Shown: positions 55,812 through 64,000, counted from the first letter of the stretch. The stretch is DNA of 64,000 bases from Phenylobacterium sp. (GCF_013822795.1 NZ_PNLB01000004.1:62001-126000), one strand, 5' to 3'. Notes: generated by a model from the letters alone, not told the origin. A program made the numbers and translations.

Positions 55812-56788
55812 GCCCGCGGGTCGTCATCGCCGGGGGCTACGGTCTGGTCGGAGGCATGGTCGCACGGCATCTGCGGGCGGCGGGGCATCAGTTGGAATTG
55901 GTGCTGGCTGGGCGCAATCCCGGGCAGGGGGAGGCCCTGGCGGCCGAACTGGGCGCGCGGACGGCGCGGCTGGACGTGGCCGATCCTGCGGCGGCGCTCG
56001 CCGAACTGGGTCCTGTCGACCTGGTGATCGCCACGCTGCAGGACCCGGGCGACAATCTGCTGGCCGCTGCCTTGCGAGCGGGAGCCGCGCACATCGGGAT
56101 CGTCCGAACCGCCGACAGCATGGCGTCCAGCGCCGTCGCGGCGACCAATCTGGCGCAGAAGCCGGCCCTGATGCTCGGGCACTGGCAGGCCGGGGTGCTG
56201 ACCCTCGCGGCCATGGCGGCGGCGAAGGCCTTCGTGCGGATCGACCGCATCGAACTGGCGGCGCTCTACGACTACGCCGATCCGATCGGGCCGATGACCG
56301 CGTCGGATTCGGGCGGCTTCGTCGGCCGTGCCCTGGTCCGAGAGCACGGCGCCTGGGCCAATCTCGACGCCGCGGCCAGCGCTCGTCGGATCGAGCGGGG
56401 CGACCTGCCGGGCTTCGACGCCATGCCGATGGGCGTGCTCGACACGCCTGGCCTGGCGACGATGACGGGCGCGCGCGACGTGCGGTTCGACCTGGGGACG
56501 GGAACGTCGATCGGGACGGCTGGCGGCGGGGCGGCCTCGCACGATCTCTACATCGACATCACCGGCGCCACCGCGGCCGGAGAGACGACGCAGCGGACCC
56601 TGATGAGCGATCCGAAGGGCCAGGCGCACCTGACGGCGCTGGGCGTCCTGATCGGCGCCGAGCGCGTGCTGGGGCTGGACGGCCGCCCGCCGCCGTCCGC
56701 GGGGTTCAGGTTGCCGGAGACGACGGTCGATCCCGACTGGGCCGTCGAGCGTCTGCGCACGGTCGGCGTGCGGATCGAGGCGGCGTGA
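55808..56788 (+). CDS. Saccharopine dehydrogenase-like NAD(P)-binding protein
   Basis: A 326-residue Rossmann-fold protein. The dinucleotide motif is VVIAGGYGLVGGMVARHLRAA and a long C-terminal domain follows (AGETTQRTLMSDPKGQAHLT). This fits the saccharopine dehydrogenase/enoyl-reductase-like family with oxidoreductase or trans-acting enoyl reductase activity on unknown substrates. It starts at GTG 55808 overlapping the acetyltransferase stop, and its own stop overlaps the next start, so all three are coupled. Confidence 0.82.
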   Translation: MSPRVVIAGGYGLVGGMVARHLRAAGHQLELVLAGRNPGQGEALAAELGARTARLDVADPAAALAELGPVDLVIATLQDPGDNLLAAALRAGAAHIGIVRTADSMASSAVAATNLAQKPALMLGHWQAGVLTLAAMAAAKAFVRIDRIELAALYDYADPIGPMTASDSGGFVGRALVREHGAWANLDAAASARRIERGDLPGFDAMPMGVLDTPGLATMTGARDVRFDLGTGTSIGTAGGGAASHDLYIDITGATAAGETTQRTLMSDPKGQAHLTALGVLIGAERVLGLDGRPPPSAGFRLPETTVDPDWAVERLRTVGVRIEAA

Positions 56789-57723
56789 TGCGAGCGCTGA
56801 GCGTGGACGTGGCGCGGGGCCGCACGAGCGTGGTCGAGGCGCCGGTCCCGAAGCCTGGCCGCCGGCAGATCCTGGTCGAGATCAAGGTGTCAGCGGTCAA
56901 CGAGATGGATGTGCAGGTGCGCTCCGGCGGCTGGGCCAGCCAGGTGAAGCGGTTTCGTCGCGCGGGCCCTGTGCTGACCGGCTTCGAGTTCGTCGGCGTG
57001 GCGCGCAGCGACGGCGCGCGCATCCGCTCGGGCCAGCGGATCATCGGTTACAGCCATGTGCTGAGCGGCCCGCGCACCCATGCCGAGTTCGCGTGTCTCG
57101 ACGAGCGCGACCTGCAGGTCATCCCCGACGACTTGCCCGACGAAGACGCCGCCGCCCTGGTGGTGATGGGACTGACGGCCATCGAAGTGCTGGAGCGCAT
57201 CCGGCGGCTCGAGCCGGGCGAGCGCTGCCTGGTGATCGGGGCGGCCGGCGGCGTCGGCGCCTATGCCGTTCAGCTGGCGGCGAGCCAGGGCGGCCAAGTC
57301 ACGGCGATCGCATCGGCCGCCAACGCCGGCTGGGTGCGGGCGCAGGGCGCGGGCGAGGTGCGGGCTTACGAGGGCGAGGATCGGTATCGGCCCGAGGACC
57401 GGTTCGACCTGGTGATCGACGCGCCGGGCAAGTCGTCGTTCGCGCAGGCCGGGCCCTATCTGGCGCCAGGCGGGACCTATGTGACGACCAATCCGACCGC
57501 CGACATGGGCGGTTTCGTTCGAGCGGCGCTCTCAGACAAGCGGGCCGGCTGGCTGATGATGCTGCGCACCGACCCGGCCAAGCTGTCGCGACTGGTCGAG
57601 CTCTGGCGGGAAGGGGCCGTGCGGCCGGCGATCGACAGCGTCTACGACCTCTCGGACGCAGACGCCGCCTTTGATCGGTTCGCCGCCCGCGGCAAGCAGG
57701 GGCGGGTGCTCTTGAAGATCTAG
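56788..57723 (+). CDS. Zinc-independent MDR family oxidoreductase (quinone reductase-like)
   Basis: A 311-residue medium-chain dehydrogenase. The NADPH fold has LVIGAAGGVGAYAVQLAASQ near residue 150; there are no zinc ligands, which fits the quinone oxidoreductase branch. The TGATG junction at 56786-56790 couples it to the upstream gene. With that gene and the acetyltransferase it forms the operon controlled by tetR, perhaps a detoxification set for a reactive electrophile. The 3 prime end overlaps lysC on the other strand by 4 nt. Confidence 0.85.
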   Translation: MRALSVDVARGRTSVVEAPVPKPGRRQILVEIKVSAVNEMDVQVRSGGWASQVKRFRRAGPVLTGFEFVGVARSDGARIRSGQRIIGYSHVLSGPRTHAEFACLDERDLQVIPDDLPDEDAAALVVMGLTAIEVLERIRRLEPGERCLVIGAAGGVGAYAVQLAASQGGQVTAIASAANAGWVRAQGAGEVRAYEGEDRYRPEDRFDLVIDAPGKSSFAQAGPYLAPGGTYVTTNPTADMGGFVRAALSDKRAGWLMMLRTDPAKLSRLVELWREGAVRPAIDSVYDLSDADAAFDRFAARGKQGRVLLKI

Positions 57724-58958
57724 AGCTGGTCGAGGCCGAAGCCGGCGTGCAGCGCGCGCACGGCCAGTTCGGTGTAGGCGGCGTCGATCAAGACGCTGAT
57801 CTTGATCTCCGAGGTCGAGATGACCTGGATGTTCACGCCCTTGTCGGCCAGGGCCTGGAACATGGTCTTGGCGACGCCGGTGTGGCTGCGCATGCCCACC
57901 CCGATGACCGAGACCTTGGCGACGTCCTCGTTGACCTGGACGTCGTCGAAGCCGATCTGCGGCTGGTGGGCGCGGACGATCTCGACTGCGCGCTGGGCGT
58001 CGCGCTTGCCGACCGTGAACTCCATGTTCGCGGTGTCGGCGGTGCGAGCATGGCTCTGCACGATCATGTCGACGTTGACGTTGGCGTCGGCCAGCGCGCC
58101 GAAGATCTCCGACGAGACGCCCGGATGGTCGGGCAGGCCGAACAGGCTGATCTTGGCTTCGTCACGGCTATAGGCGACGCCGCTCACGATGCGCTTTTCC
58201 ATGATCTCTTCCTCGTCGCACACGATGGTGCCTTGGCCGGGCGCTTCGCCGGGCTCAACAAAACTGGACAACACCCGCACCGGCACGTTCTGGGCCATGG
58301 CGAGCTCGACGGAACGGGTCTGCAGGACCTTGGCGCCCAGCGAGGCCATCTCGAGCATCTCCTCGTAGGAGATCTTGCTGAGCTTGCGGGCCTTGCTCTC
58401 GATGCGCGGGTCGGTCGTGTAGACGCCGTCGACGTCGGTGTAGATATCGCAGCGGATCGCCTTCACCGCCGCGGCGACGGCCACCGCGCTGGTGTCGGAG
58501 CCGCCGCGGCCGAGGGTGGCGATGCGGCCGTCGCGGGTCACGCCCTGGAAGCCGGCGATCACGGCGACCTCGCCGGCGTCGAGCGCCGCGGCCAGCTTCT
58601 CGGGCGGAATGTCGTCGATGCGGGCGCGGCCGTGCGCGTCGTCGGCGATGATCGGGATCTGCCAACCGAGCCACGACTTGGCGGGCAGGCCCATGTTGCG
58701 CAGGGTCATGGCCAGCAGGCCGGCGGTGACCTGTTCGCCCGAGGCGACGACGGTGTCGTACTCGTCGTCCGAAGAGGGCAGGCCCTGGGCGGCGGCGCCC
58801 GCGCCATCCGTCCAGGCGACCAGCTCGTTGGTCTTGCCGGACATGGCCGACACCACGACGGCGACCTTGTGTCCGGCCGCGACTTCAGCCGCCACCAGGC
58901 GGCCGACGCGTCGGATACGCTCGAGGTCGGCGACGGACGTGCCGCCGAATTTCATCAC
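57720..58958 (-). CDS. lysC: Aspartate kinase LysC
   Basis: A 412-residue aspartokinase, the first enzyme of lysine, methionine and threonine synthesis. It begins MKFGGTSVADLERIRRVG, with GRGGSDTSAVAVAAAVKA in the kinase domain and two ACT domains at the C-terminus that sense lysine or threonine. I give the GTG at 58958 as the start, but the codons LSRLVMKFGGT immediately upstream begin with a CTG at 58970 with GGAG eight bases away, and most relatives start MARLVMKFGGT, so the true start is probably that CTG. Confidence 0.97.
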   Translation of the reverse strand: MMKFGGTSVADLERIRRVGRLVAAEVAAGHKVAVVVSAMSGKTNELVAWTDGAGAAAQGLPSSDDEYDTVVASGEQVTAGLLAMTLRNMGLPAKSWLGWQIPIIADDAHGRARIDDIPPEKLAAALDAGEVAVIAGFQGVTRDGRIATLGRGGSDTSAVAVAAAVKAIRCDIYTDVDGVYTTDPRIESKARKLSKISYEEMLEMASLGAKVLQTRSVELAMAQNVPVRVLSSFVEPGEAPGQGTIVCDEEEIMEKRIVSGVAYSRDEAKISLFGLPDHPGVSSEIFGALADANVNVDMIVQSHARTADTANMEFTVGKRDAQRAVEIVRAHQPQIGFDDVQVNEDVAKVSVIGVGMRSHTGVAKTMFQALADKGVNIQVISTSEIKISVLIDAAYTELAVRALHAGFGLDQL

Positions 58959-59146
58959 TAGCCGAGACAGCGCAGGAGCTCCGCTTGAGAGGGAAGGCTG
59001 CGCCTAATAGCGGGGCCTGCCGTCAGGGGCAATGTCTGCCTTCGCAGGCGCGAAAAGGACGCGCCCCGCGCAAGATGGCGCCCATTAACGGCCTCGCCGG
59101 GCGATAGGGGCTGGCGTAGCGCGCCGCTCGGTAGGAAAAGGCTTTC

Positions 59147-59899
59147 ATGTCGTCCGCGTCCGCATCTTCGATCGACCCGAAAGAGGTCGAACAATTCTCG
59201 CGCATCGCCGCCGAATGGTGGGATCCGAAGGGCAAGTTCGCCCCGCTGCACAAGTTCAACCCGGTGCGGCTGTCGTTCATCCGCGACCAGGTGCAGGCGC
59301 GGTTTGGCCGCGACGCCAAGGCGATCCGGCCGTTCGAGGGGCTGCGGCTGCTGGACATCGGCTGCGGCGGAGGGCTGCTCTGTGAGCCGATGACGCGGCT
59401 GGGCTTCCAGGTGACCGGCGTCGACGCCTCGGAGCGCAACATCGGCACCGCCAGCGCGCACGCCGCCGAGCAGGGCCTGGCCATCGACTACCGCGCCACC
59501 ACCGCCGAGGACCTGCTGGCGGCCGGCGAGCGCCCGTTCGACGTGATCCTCAACATGGAGGTCATCGAGCACGTCGCCGATCCGGGGGCTTATCTGCGCG
59601 ACTGTGCGCGGCTGCTGGCGCCGGGCGGTCTGATGATCGTGGCGACCCTCAACCGCACGCTGAAGGCGTTGGCCCTGGCCAAGATCGGGGCCGAGTACGT
59701 GCTGCGCTGGGTGCCGGCCGGAACCCACGACTGGAACAAGTTCCTGAAGCCCGAAGAGCTGCGTGGATTCCTCGACGGCGAGCCGGTCGCGGTGCAGGGG
59801 CCGTTCGGCGTGGCGTTCAATCCGCTGACCGACCGGTGGGTCCGCTCCTCGGACTGCGACATCAACTACATGGTGACGGTAACGCGGGACGCAGCGTAA
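59147..59899 (+). CDS. ubiG: Ubiquinone biosynthesis O-methyltransferase UbiG
   Basis: A 250-residue methyltransferase with the AdoMet motif [20 protein letters not shown] and a later [21 protein letters not shown]. It performs both O-methylations in ubiquinone synthesis. Length, the conserved [23 protein letters not shown] start and [11 protein letters not shown] match UbiG. An AGGAAAAGG ribosome binding site precedes the ATG. It is divergent from lysC, as seen in other Caulobacterales. Confidence 0.96.
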   Translation: MSSASASSIDPKEVEQFSRIAAEWWDPKGKFAPLHKFNPVRLSFIRDQVQARFGRDAKAIRPFEGLRLLDIGCGGGLLCEPMTRLGFQVTGVDASERNIGTASAHAAEQGLAIDYRATTAEDLLAAGERPFDVILNMEVIEHVADPGAYLRDCARLLAPGGLMIVATLNRTLKALALAKIGAEYVLRWVPAGTHDWNKFLKPEELRGFLDGEPVAVQGPFGVAFNPLTDRWVRSSDCDINYMVTVTRDAA

Positions 59900-59924
59900 A
59901 GAGGCCGGCCACGAGGAAGTACCC

Positions 59925-60728
59925 ATGCCGTCTATCAGGGTGCTCGGTCACGCCTATCGCGCCTGGCGCCGTAACAGGGCATGGGCCAAGCACGAGCCCG
60001 AGACCCCGTATCTCGCCGACCTGCTCAGCGGTGCGCCGGTCTGCCTGCACGTGGGGGCCAGCGACGGGCGTCACTGCTACGTCATGACCCAGGTTGCGCC
60101 CGCCGCCCGGATTCACGCCTTTGAACCGTCGGCCTTCGCTTTCGAAGTTCTCAAGGTTTGTCTCGCCTGGCACGGGATCGCCGGGCATGTGACCCCGGTG
60201 CAGGCCGCGGTCGCCGACGTGCCCGGGGATCTGCTGCTGGTGACCCCGATCAAGACCTCGGGCCGCATGGCGCGAGGCTATGCCTATGTGGCCGCCCAGC
60301 GGCCGCAAAGCCCGGTGCGCCCGGACTTCGAGGACATGGGCGCAGAGGTCGAACCGACCGCGGTCACCACGCTCGACGGCTACTGCGAGGCCCAAGGCCT
60401 GAGCCGCGTCGACTTCATCCGCATGGACATCGAGGGCGCGGAACTGAAGGCGCTGAAGGGCGCTGAGCAGATCATCGACCGCGACCGGCCGCACGTGCTG
60501 ATCGAGATCCACCCGCTGATGCTGGAGACCCACTTCGGCGGCACCGCCGGGGCGGTGCTCGAGGTCTTCCTGTCCCGCGGTTACCGAATGTTCGCGCTCA
60601 ACGGCGACCGTCTGGAGGAGTGCGCCGACCTCGACGTCGAGGCGCCGTGGAAGGACTATTTCTTCGTGCACCCGGAGCGGGCGGCCGACCTGCCCGACGG
60701 CGTCTTCAAGGCGCGCATGGCGGCCTGA
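59925..60728 (+). CDS. FkbM family SAM-dependent methyltransferase
   Basis: A 267-residue methyltransferase of the FkbM type. Motifs are VCLHVGASDGRHCYVMTQV and RIHAFEPSAFAFEVL near 55-85, and the conserved VDFIRMDIEGAELKALKGA near 165. FkbM proteins usually O-methylate sugars or polyketides. It is 26 nt after ubiG on the same strand with a GAGGAAG ribosome binding site. Substrate unknown. Confidence 0.9.
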   Translation: MPSIRVLGHAYRAWRRNRAWAKHEPETPYLADLLSGAPVCLHVGASDGRHCYVMTQVAPAARIHAFEPSAFAFEVLKVCLAWHGIAGHVTPVQAAVADVPGDLLLVTPIKTSGRMARGYAYVAAQRPQSPVRPDFEDMGAEVEPTAVTTLDGYCEAQGLSRVDFIRMDIEGAELKALKGAEQIIDRDRPHVLIEIHPLMLETHFGGTAGAVLEVFLSRGYRMFALNGDRLEECADLDVEAPWKDYFFVHPERAADLPDGVFKARMAA

Positions 60729-60840
60729 CCATGGACTTCGCGGGCCTTGGCCCCTTCGTCTGACGCTTCGCGCGCCAGGCGAACCTGTCCCGCCCTGGTT
60801 GAGATGTTGCGACGCAACGAAACTGCCGTCGCTTCAAGGC

Positions 60841-60878
60841 GTTCAGCTCCTATCAGGTATCCGAGTTGGGAGCTGAAC
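60841..60878 (+). promoter_or_regulatory. Hairpin that buries the hydrolase ribosome binding site
   Basis: GTTCAGCTCC (60841-60850) pairs exactly with GGAGCTGAAC (60869-60878), a 10-bp stem extended by one GU and one AU pair. The Shine-Dalgarno GGGAG (60868-60872) is inside the right arm and the TTG start follows 2 nt after it. Translation would be low until the stem opens. Confidence 0.72.
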
Positions 60879-60879
60879 C

Positions 60880-61800
60880 TTGCATAAGAGACCCAAGGGC
60901 GTGTTGTCCGTGGGCTGGGCGTGCTTCACATCGGCCGCGAGCGGTCGCACCGAACACGTGCCGACGTCGGACGACTACCCCGACAGCGTCGTGCGACGCT
61001 TTCGCTTCGAGGCCGGCGGCGGCCTCGGTTGGAAAATTTCGGCGCTCACCACCCCGCGCGCGCGACCTGCCCCCTGGAAGATCGTGGTCGTGACCGGAGC
61101 GCCGTCCTGGGCCGAGTACTGGTCGCCGGTGCTGGCGGGACTGCCCCAGGACCGCGAGATGGTGGTCGTCGACCGCCCGGGCTACGCCGGGTCCGAGCCG
61201 GTCGAGTACGTCGGCGACATCCAGGTTCAGGCCCGAGCCTTGGCGCCGCTTCTGCAGGCGCGGCCGGGCCAGAGGGTGCTGCTGGTCGGCCAGTCTTATG
61301 GCGCGGCGATCGCTTCGATCATGGCCGAGCAGAATCCGCGCCGGGTGGCCGGCTTGGTGATGCTGTCGGGCTACTTCGGCGAATCCGGCCCGACCGCGCG
61401 CTGGCTGGTGCACCTGGGCACCAAGCTGCTGAAGATCATCCCGCGCGACCTGCGCCACGCGGTGCTGGAAGTGTCGAACCAGCCGAGCCAGCTGGAGCAT
61501 CTGTACGCGGCGTTGGCCCGGCTGCGCATTCCGGTGCACGTGATCCACGGCGACAGGGACGACTTCGCGCCGATCGAGATCGCCGAGCGGCTCGCCGTCC
61601 AGACCCAGAGTTGGAAGCCCATCCGCTTCGAGCGCGTGGCCGGCGGCAACCATTTCATCAGCGACGGCCCGGTGGAGCCGCTACTTGCCTCGCTGGAGGC
61701 CTGCATCCCGGCCCGCAGCCCCTGGCGGCTGCAACTGCCGGCCTTGCCGCGCCCGGCTTGGCCGAAGCTACGCTTGAGCGGGCGGACGGCGCAGGCCTGA
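60880..61800 (+). CDS. Alpha/beta hydrolase
   Basis: A 306-residue hydrolase with nucleophile Ser in VLLVGQSYGAAIASIMAEQ, Asp in VIHGDRDDFAPI and His in RVAGGNHFISDGP. The N-terminal part (residues 1-60) is a basic, poorly conserved stretch. The start is TTG 60880 with GGGAG 7 nt upstream, but that site is held in a hairpin (60841-60878). A catalytic esterase, lipase or lactonase role is possible. It is not close to another gene; a short intergenic dyad GTTGCG-A-CGCAAC (60806-60818) lies ahead of it. Confidence 0.87.
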   Translation: MHKRPKGVLSVGWACFTSAASGRTEHVPTSDDYPDSVVRRFRFEAGGGLGWKISALTTPRARPAPWKIVVVTGAPSWAEYWSPVLAGLPQDREMVVVDRPGYAGSEPVEYVGDIQVQARALAPLLQARPGQRVLLVGQSYGAAIASIMAEQNPRRVAGLVMLSGYFGESGPTARWLVHLGTKLLKIIPRDLRHAVLEVSNQPSQLEHLYAALARLRIPVHVIHGDRDDFAPIEIAERLAVQTQSWKPIRFERVAGGNHFISDGPVEPLLASLEACIPARSPWRLQLPALPRPAWPKLRLSGRTAQA

Positions 61801-61879
61801 TCACGATTAGCCCCTGGGCGGAACTTCACGCGGGGGCCAGGGTTGGGTCGCCGCTGGGCGGGCCTCTGGAGGACCCACG

Positions 61880-62278
61880 ATGAACATCAAGCTCTTGCCA
61901 GCTCTTGCCGGCGTTGCGCTGGCGGCGCTCGCGGCTTCGGCGGCGGCGCAGCAACCGTCGGCCTACGACCAGGGCCGCGGGCTCTATCCGCCGATCGACA
62001 CCCCGGCCAACCAGCCGGCCAGGGACTATGAGTCTCCTCCGGTCGCCGACACCGGGCGAGCGGTGAACACCGCCGCCACCACCTCCGACGTGCGGGCCGG
62101 CTCGCGCGTGAAGGACGCCGCCGGGGCCGAGATCGGCCGCGTGGTCAAGGTCGACGGCGGGATGGTGACGCTGTCCTCGCAAGGCAAGACGACCAAGGTG
62201 CCGATGTCGAGCCTCAGCACCTCGGGCTCGGACATCATCTCGTCGTCCAGCCGCGCCGACGTCTGGGCGCCGAAATAA
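61880..62278 (+). CDS. Small exported protein with PRC-barrel-like end
   Basis: A 132-residue protein with a signal peptide (MNIKLLPALAGVALAALAASAAAQ). The C-terminal half reads AGSRVKDAAGAEIGRVVKVDGGMVTLSSQGK, the form of a PRC-barrel strand pair that binds other proteins or RNA, and the tail is Ser/Thr-rich. The function is unknown. A ribosome binding site AGGACCCACG precedes the ATG. It precedes the alcohol dehydrogenase gene by 162 nt. Confidence 0.82.
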   Translation: MNIKLLPALAGVALAALAASAAAQQPSAYDQGRGLYPPIDTPANQPARDYESPPVADTGRAVNTAATTSDVRAGSRVKDAAGAEIGRVVKVDGGMVTLSSQGKTTKVPMSSLSTSGSDIISSSSRADVWAPK

Positions 62279-62404
62279 CCCCAGCGAGCTTTCCTGCGCC
62301 CGATCGGCCGCCTCGGGTCAAAAACGCCCTTGGCCGCGGCCATCTGAACAGCGATAAGGTTGGCGTGACGAGCGCCGCGGCCATACCGTGGCTTCGATAA
62401 ACCG

Positions 62405-62418
62405 CGCCCGATCGGGCG
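62405..62418. repeat. 14-bp palindrome in the adh leader
   Basis: CGCCCGA-TCGGGCG (62405-62418) is a perfect palindrome 22 nt upstream of the alcohol dehydrogenase start. A related GCGCCCGATCGG occurs at 62298-62309, so the region has two copies of one half. Could be an operator. Confidence 0.55.
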
Positions 62419-62440
62419 TCGCTTGGGGAGATCGCCGTAG

Positions 62441-63523
62441 ATGAAAGCCGCAGTGCTGCGCGAAGTGGGCAAGCCGCTTCAGATCGAAGACGTCCTGATC
62501 AACAAGCCGGGTCCGCACGAAGTGCTGATCCGCACCAAGGCCGCCGGCCTTTGCCACTCCGACCTGCACTTCATGCAAGGCTCCTATCCGACCGCGCTGC
62601 CGGCCGTGCTGGGCCATGAGAGCGCCGGCGTCGTCGAGCAGGTCGGATCGGAAGTGCGCACCGTGAAGGTGGGCGACCACGTCATCACCTGCCTCTCGGC
62701 CTATTGCGGCCACTGCGAATTCTGCCTGACCGGCCACCTGTCGCTGTGCGTGTCGCCCGACACCAAGCGTGACGCCGACGAAGAGCCGCGTCTGAAGGCC
62801 ACCACCGGCCCGATGCAGCAGTACCTGAACCTGTCGTCCTTCGCCGAGCAGATGCTGATCCACGAGCATGCCTGCGTCGCGATCCGCAAGGACATGCCAT
62901 TGGACCGCGCCGCCCTGATCGGCTGCTCGGTCATGACCGGCGTGGGCGCGGCGATCCATACGTCGAGCGTGCGTCCCGGCGAGACCGTGGCGGTCATCGG
63001 CTGCGGCGGCGTCGGCCTGGCGGCGATCAACGGTGCGGCGATCGCCGGCGCCGGCCGCATCATCGCCATCGACATGGTCGCTTCGAAGGGCAACCTGGCC
63101 CACCAGTTCGGCGCCACCGACTTCATCGACGCCTCCAAGACCGACGCAGTTAAGGAAGTGCTCGAGATGACCAAGGGCGGCGTGCACCACTCGTTCGAAG
63201 CCATCGGCCTGTCGAAGACCGCCGAGCAGGCGTTCGGCATGCTGCGCCGTGGCGGCACCGCCAACGTCATCGGCATGATCCCGATCGGCCAGTCGATCAC
63301 CCTGCCGGGCTTCGCCCTGCTGGGCGAAAAGAAGCTGCAGGGCTCGATGATGGGCTCCAACCGCTTCCCGGTCGACATGCCGCGCCTGGTCGACATGTAC
63401 ATGAACGGCAAGCTGAAGCTGGACGAGATGATCTCGCAGCGCATCAAGCTGGAGCAGGTCAACGAAGGCTTCGAAGAAATGAAGAAGGGCGAATTGGCCC
63501 GCTCGGTCATCGTCTTCGACTGA
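62441..63523 (+). CDS. Zinc-dependent alcohol dehydrogenase (class III type)
   Basis: A 360-residue MDR enzyme. Catalytic zinc ligands are Cys38 and His59/Glu60 in LCHSDLHFMQ and VLGHESAG; structural zinc is Cys89, Cys92, Cys95 and Cys103 in YCGHCEFCLTGHLSLC; the NAD site is VAVIGCGGVGLAAINGAAIAG. The sequence resembles class III or broad alcohol dehydrogenases that oxidise primary alcohols or S-(hydroxymethyl)glutathione. A terminator follows. It is followed by two small exported genes. Confidence 0.93.
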   Translation: MKAAVLREVGKPLQIEDVLINKPGPHEVLIRTKAAGLCHSDLHFMQGSYPTALPAVLGHESAGVVEQVGSEVRTVKVGDHVITCLSAYCGHCEFCLTGHLSLCVSPDTKRDADEEPRLKATTGPMQQYLNLSSFAEQMLIHEHACVAIRKDMPLDRAALIGCSVMTGVGAAIHTSSVRPGETVAVIGCGGVGLAAINGAAIAGAGRIIAIDMVASKGNLAHQFGATDFIDASKTDAVKEVLEMTKGGVHHSFEAIGLSKTAEQAFGMLRRGGTANVIGMIPIGQSITLPGFALLGEKKLQGSMMGSNRFPVDMPRLVDMYMNGKLKLDEMISQRIKLEQVNEGFEEMKKGELARSVIVFD

Positions 63524-63551
63524 TAGATCCAAGCCGTCGCAAGACGCTGGA

Positions 63552-63577
63552 AGCCCTCCCCTCGGGGAGGGCTTTTT
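63552..63577 (+). terminator. Intrinsic terminator after the alcohol dehydrogenase
   Basis: AGCCCTCCCC pairs with GGGGAGGGCT around a 2-nt loop and is followed by TTTTC on the plus strand, 29 nt after the stop. Confidence 0.9.
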
Positions 63578-63687
63578 CGTGAGCCGAAGGTCGCTCAACT
63601 ATTTGTAAGACGCGCGCCCGAACCGCGTCAGATGACGGGACGAGGCTTGCGGACAGGCGGATGTCCCCGCCGTTCGGAGCAAGTCCC

Positions 63688-63882
63688 ATGAAGCCCACCC
63701 TCATCGTCGCCGGTTCGCTGGCCGCCTCGCTCGCCCTGGCCGGCGTCGCCATGGCCGCTGCGCCGACCGCCGCCCCCGCGACCCAGACCGCGCCGGCCAA
63801 GCCGGCTGCCCATCACAAGAAGCACAAGTCGCACCACAAGGCCGCCCCGACCGCGACCGCGACGACCCCGGCCGCCAAGTAG
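63688..63882 (+). CDS. Small exported His/Lys-rich protein
   Basis: A 64-residue protein with a signal peptide (KPTLIVAGSLAASLALAGVAMA) and a short mature part rich in Ala, Thr and Pro with a core HHKKHKSHHK that could bind metals or DNA. No family is recognised; such small Ala/His-rich secreted proteins are often seen in Caulobacterales and their role is unclear. The ATG at 63688 fits the signal peptide. It is followed 26 nt later by another exported gene. Confidence 0.75.
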   Translation: MKPTLIVAGSLAASLALAGVAMAAAPTAAPATQTAPAKPAAHHKKHKSHHKAAPTATATTPAAK

Positions 63883-63907
63883 CCGGAGCCCGCTAGGGAG
63901 AAACGCC

Positions 63908-64000
63908 ATGTCCCGCAGTCTGTCCTTGATGACGGCGCTGGCCCTGGTCGCCGGCCTCTCGGCCGGCGGCGCGGCCTCCGCCGCCACCCAATGCCGTGAC
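63908..64000 (+). CDS. Exported protein, N-terminal fragment
   Basis: Thirty-one codons are visible before the window ends, and they read as a signal peptide (SRSLSLMTALALVAGLSAGG, then AASAA) followed by TQCRD. The ATG has AGGGAG 8 nt ahead. The family cannot be judged. Confidence 0.65.
   Translation, partial: MSRSLSLMTALALVAGLSAGGAASAATQCRD

Overview
The window is a 64 kb piece of a high-GC alphaproteobacterial chromosome. Gene content and order (a parvulin gene overlapping argJ beside secA, a comF-grxC-nitrilase-DUF1178 run, rodZ-LOG-ispG, prfA/prmC, ptsP near lysC and ubiG, a Zur-controlled TonB receptor) point to the Caulobacterales, most likely Phenylobacterium or Caulobacter; this assignment is inferred from recognised families, not from a search. 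Coding density is high. I see no tRNA, rRNA, CRISPR array, phage or insertion sequence. Two copies of a roughly 110-130 bp GC-rich intergenic repeat lie at 8.9 and 21.5 kb in opposite orientation.

Layout. 1-5 kb: the end of an EF-hand protein, then a minus-strand run secA, zinc-ribbon methyltransferase, serine hydrolase. 5-11.5 kb: thiolase, divergent parvulin lipoprotein-argJ, a DEAD-box helicase, a small membrane protein and a MutT-type Nudix enzyme. 11.5-13.5 kb: a 6S RNA gene on the minus strand, head to head with oxyR, which overlaps a glycerate-kinase-like gene. 13.5-20 kb: a DUF4168 protein, a three-gene envelope operon (lipoprotein, M48 protease with repeats, lipoprotein), an NDUFAF5-like methyltransferase whose start codon overlaps that of divergent comF, then grxC, nitrilase and DUF1178. 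20-30 kb: M20 peptidase, FadL porin, arylsulfatase, S9 peptidase, clpB. 30-35.5 kb: lipoprotein, arfB, YhhY-like acetyltransferase, zur and its TonB receptor with two Zur boxes, DUF4167 protein. 35.7-47 kb: prmC, MOSC protein, YihY, prfA, small proteins including a tandem paralogous pair, ispG, LOG protein, rodZ, ptsP.

47-57.7 kb looks like an accessory block between ptsP and lysC: an HscC-type Hsp70 with a membrane-anchored J-like partner, a hydrolase fused to a multi-span membrane domain, an acetyltransferase, a cysteine-rich regulator divergent from an MFS exporter with an inverted repeat over both start codons, and a TetR gene divergent from a three-gene operon with three tandem 14-bp operator-like sites between them. 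57.7-64 kb returns to core genes: lysC, ubiG, an FkbM methyltransferase, an alpha/beta hydrolase whose ribosome binding site sits in a hairpin, a small periplasmic protein, a class III-type alcohol dehydrogenase, and two small exported proteins, the last cut by the window end.

The most notable signals are the 6S RNA/oxyR head-to-head arrangement, the HscC/J-protein cassette, the TetR triple operator, the MFS/regulator inverted repeat, the sequestered ribosome binding site at 60.85 kb, and the tandem paralogous pair near 41 kb.
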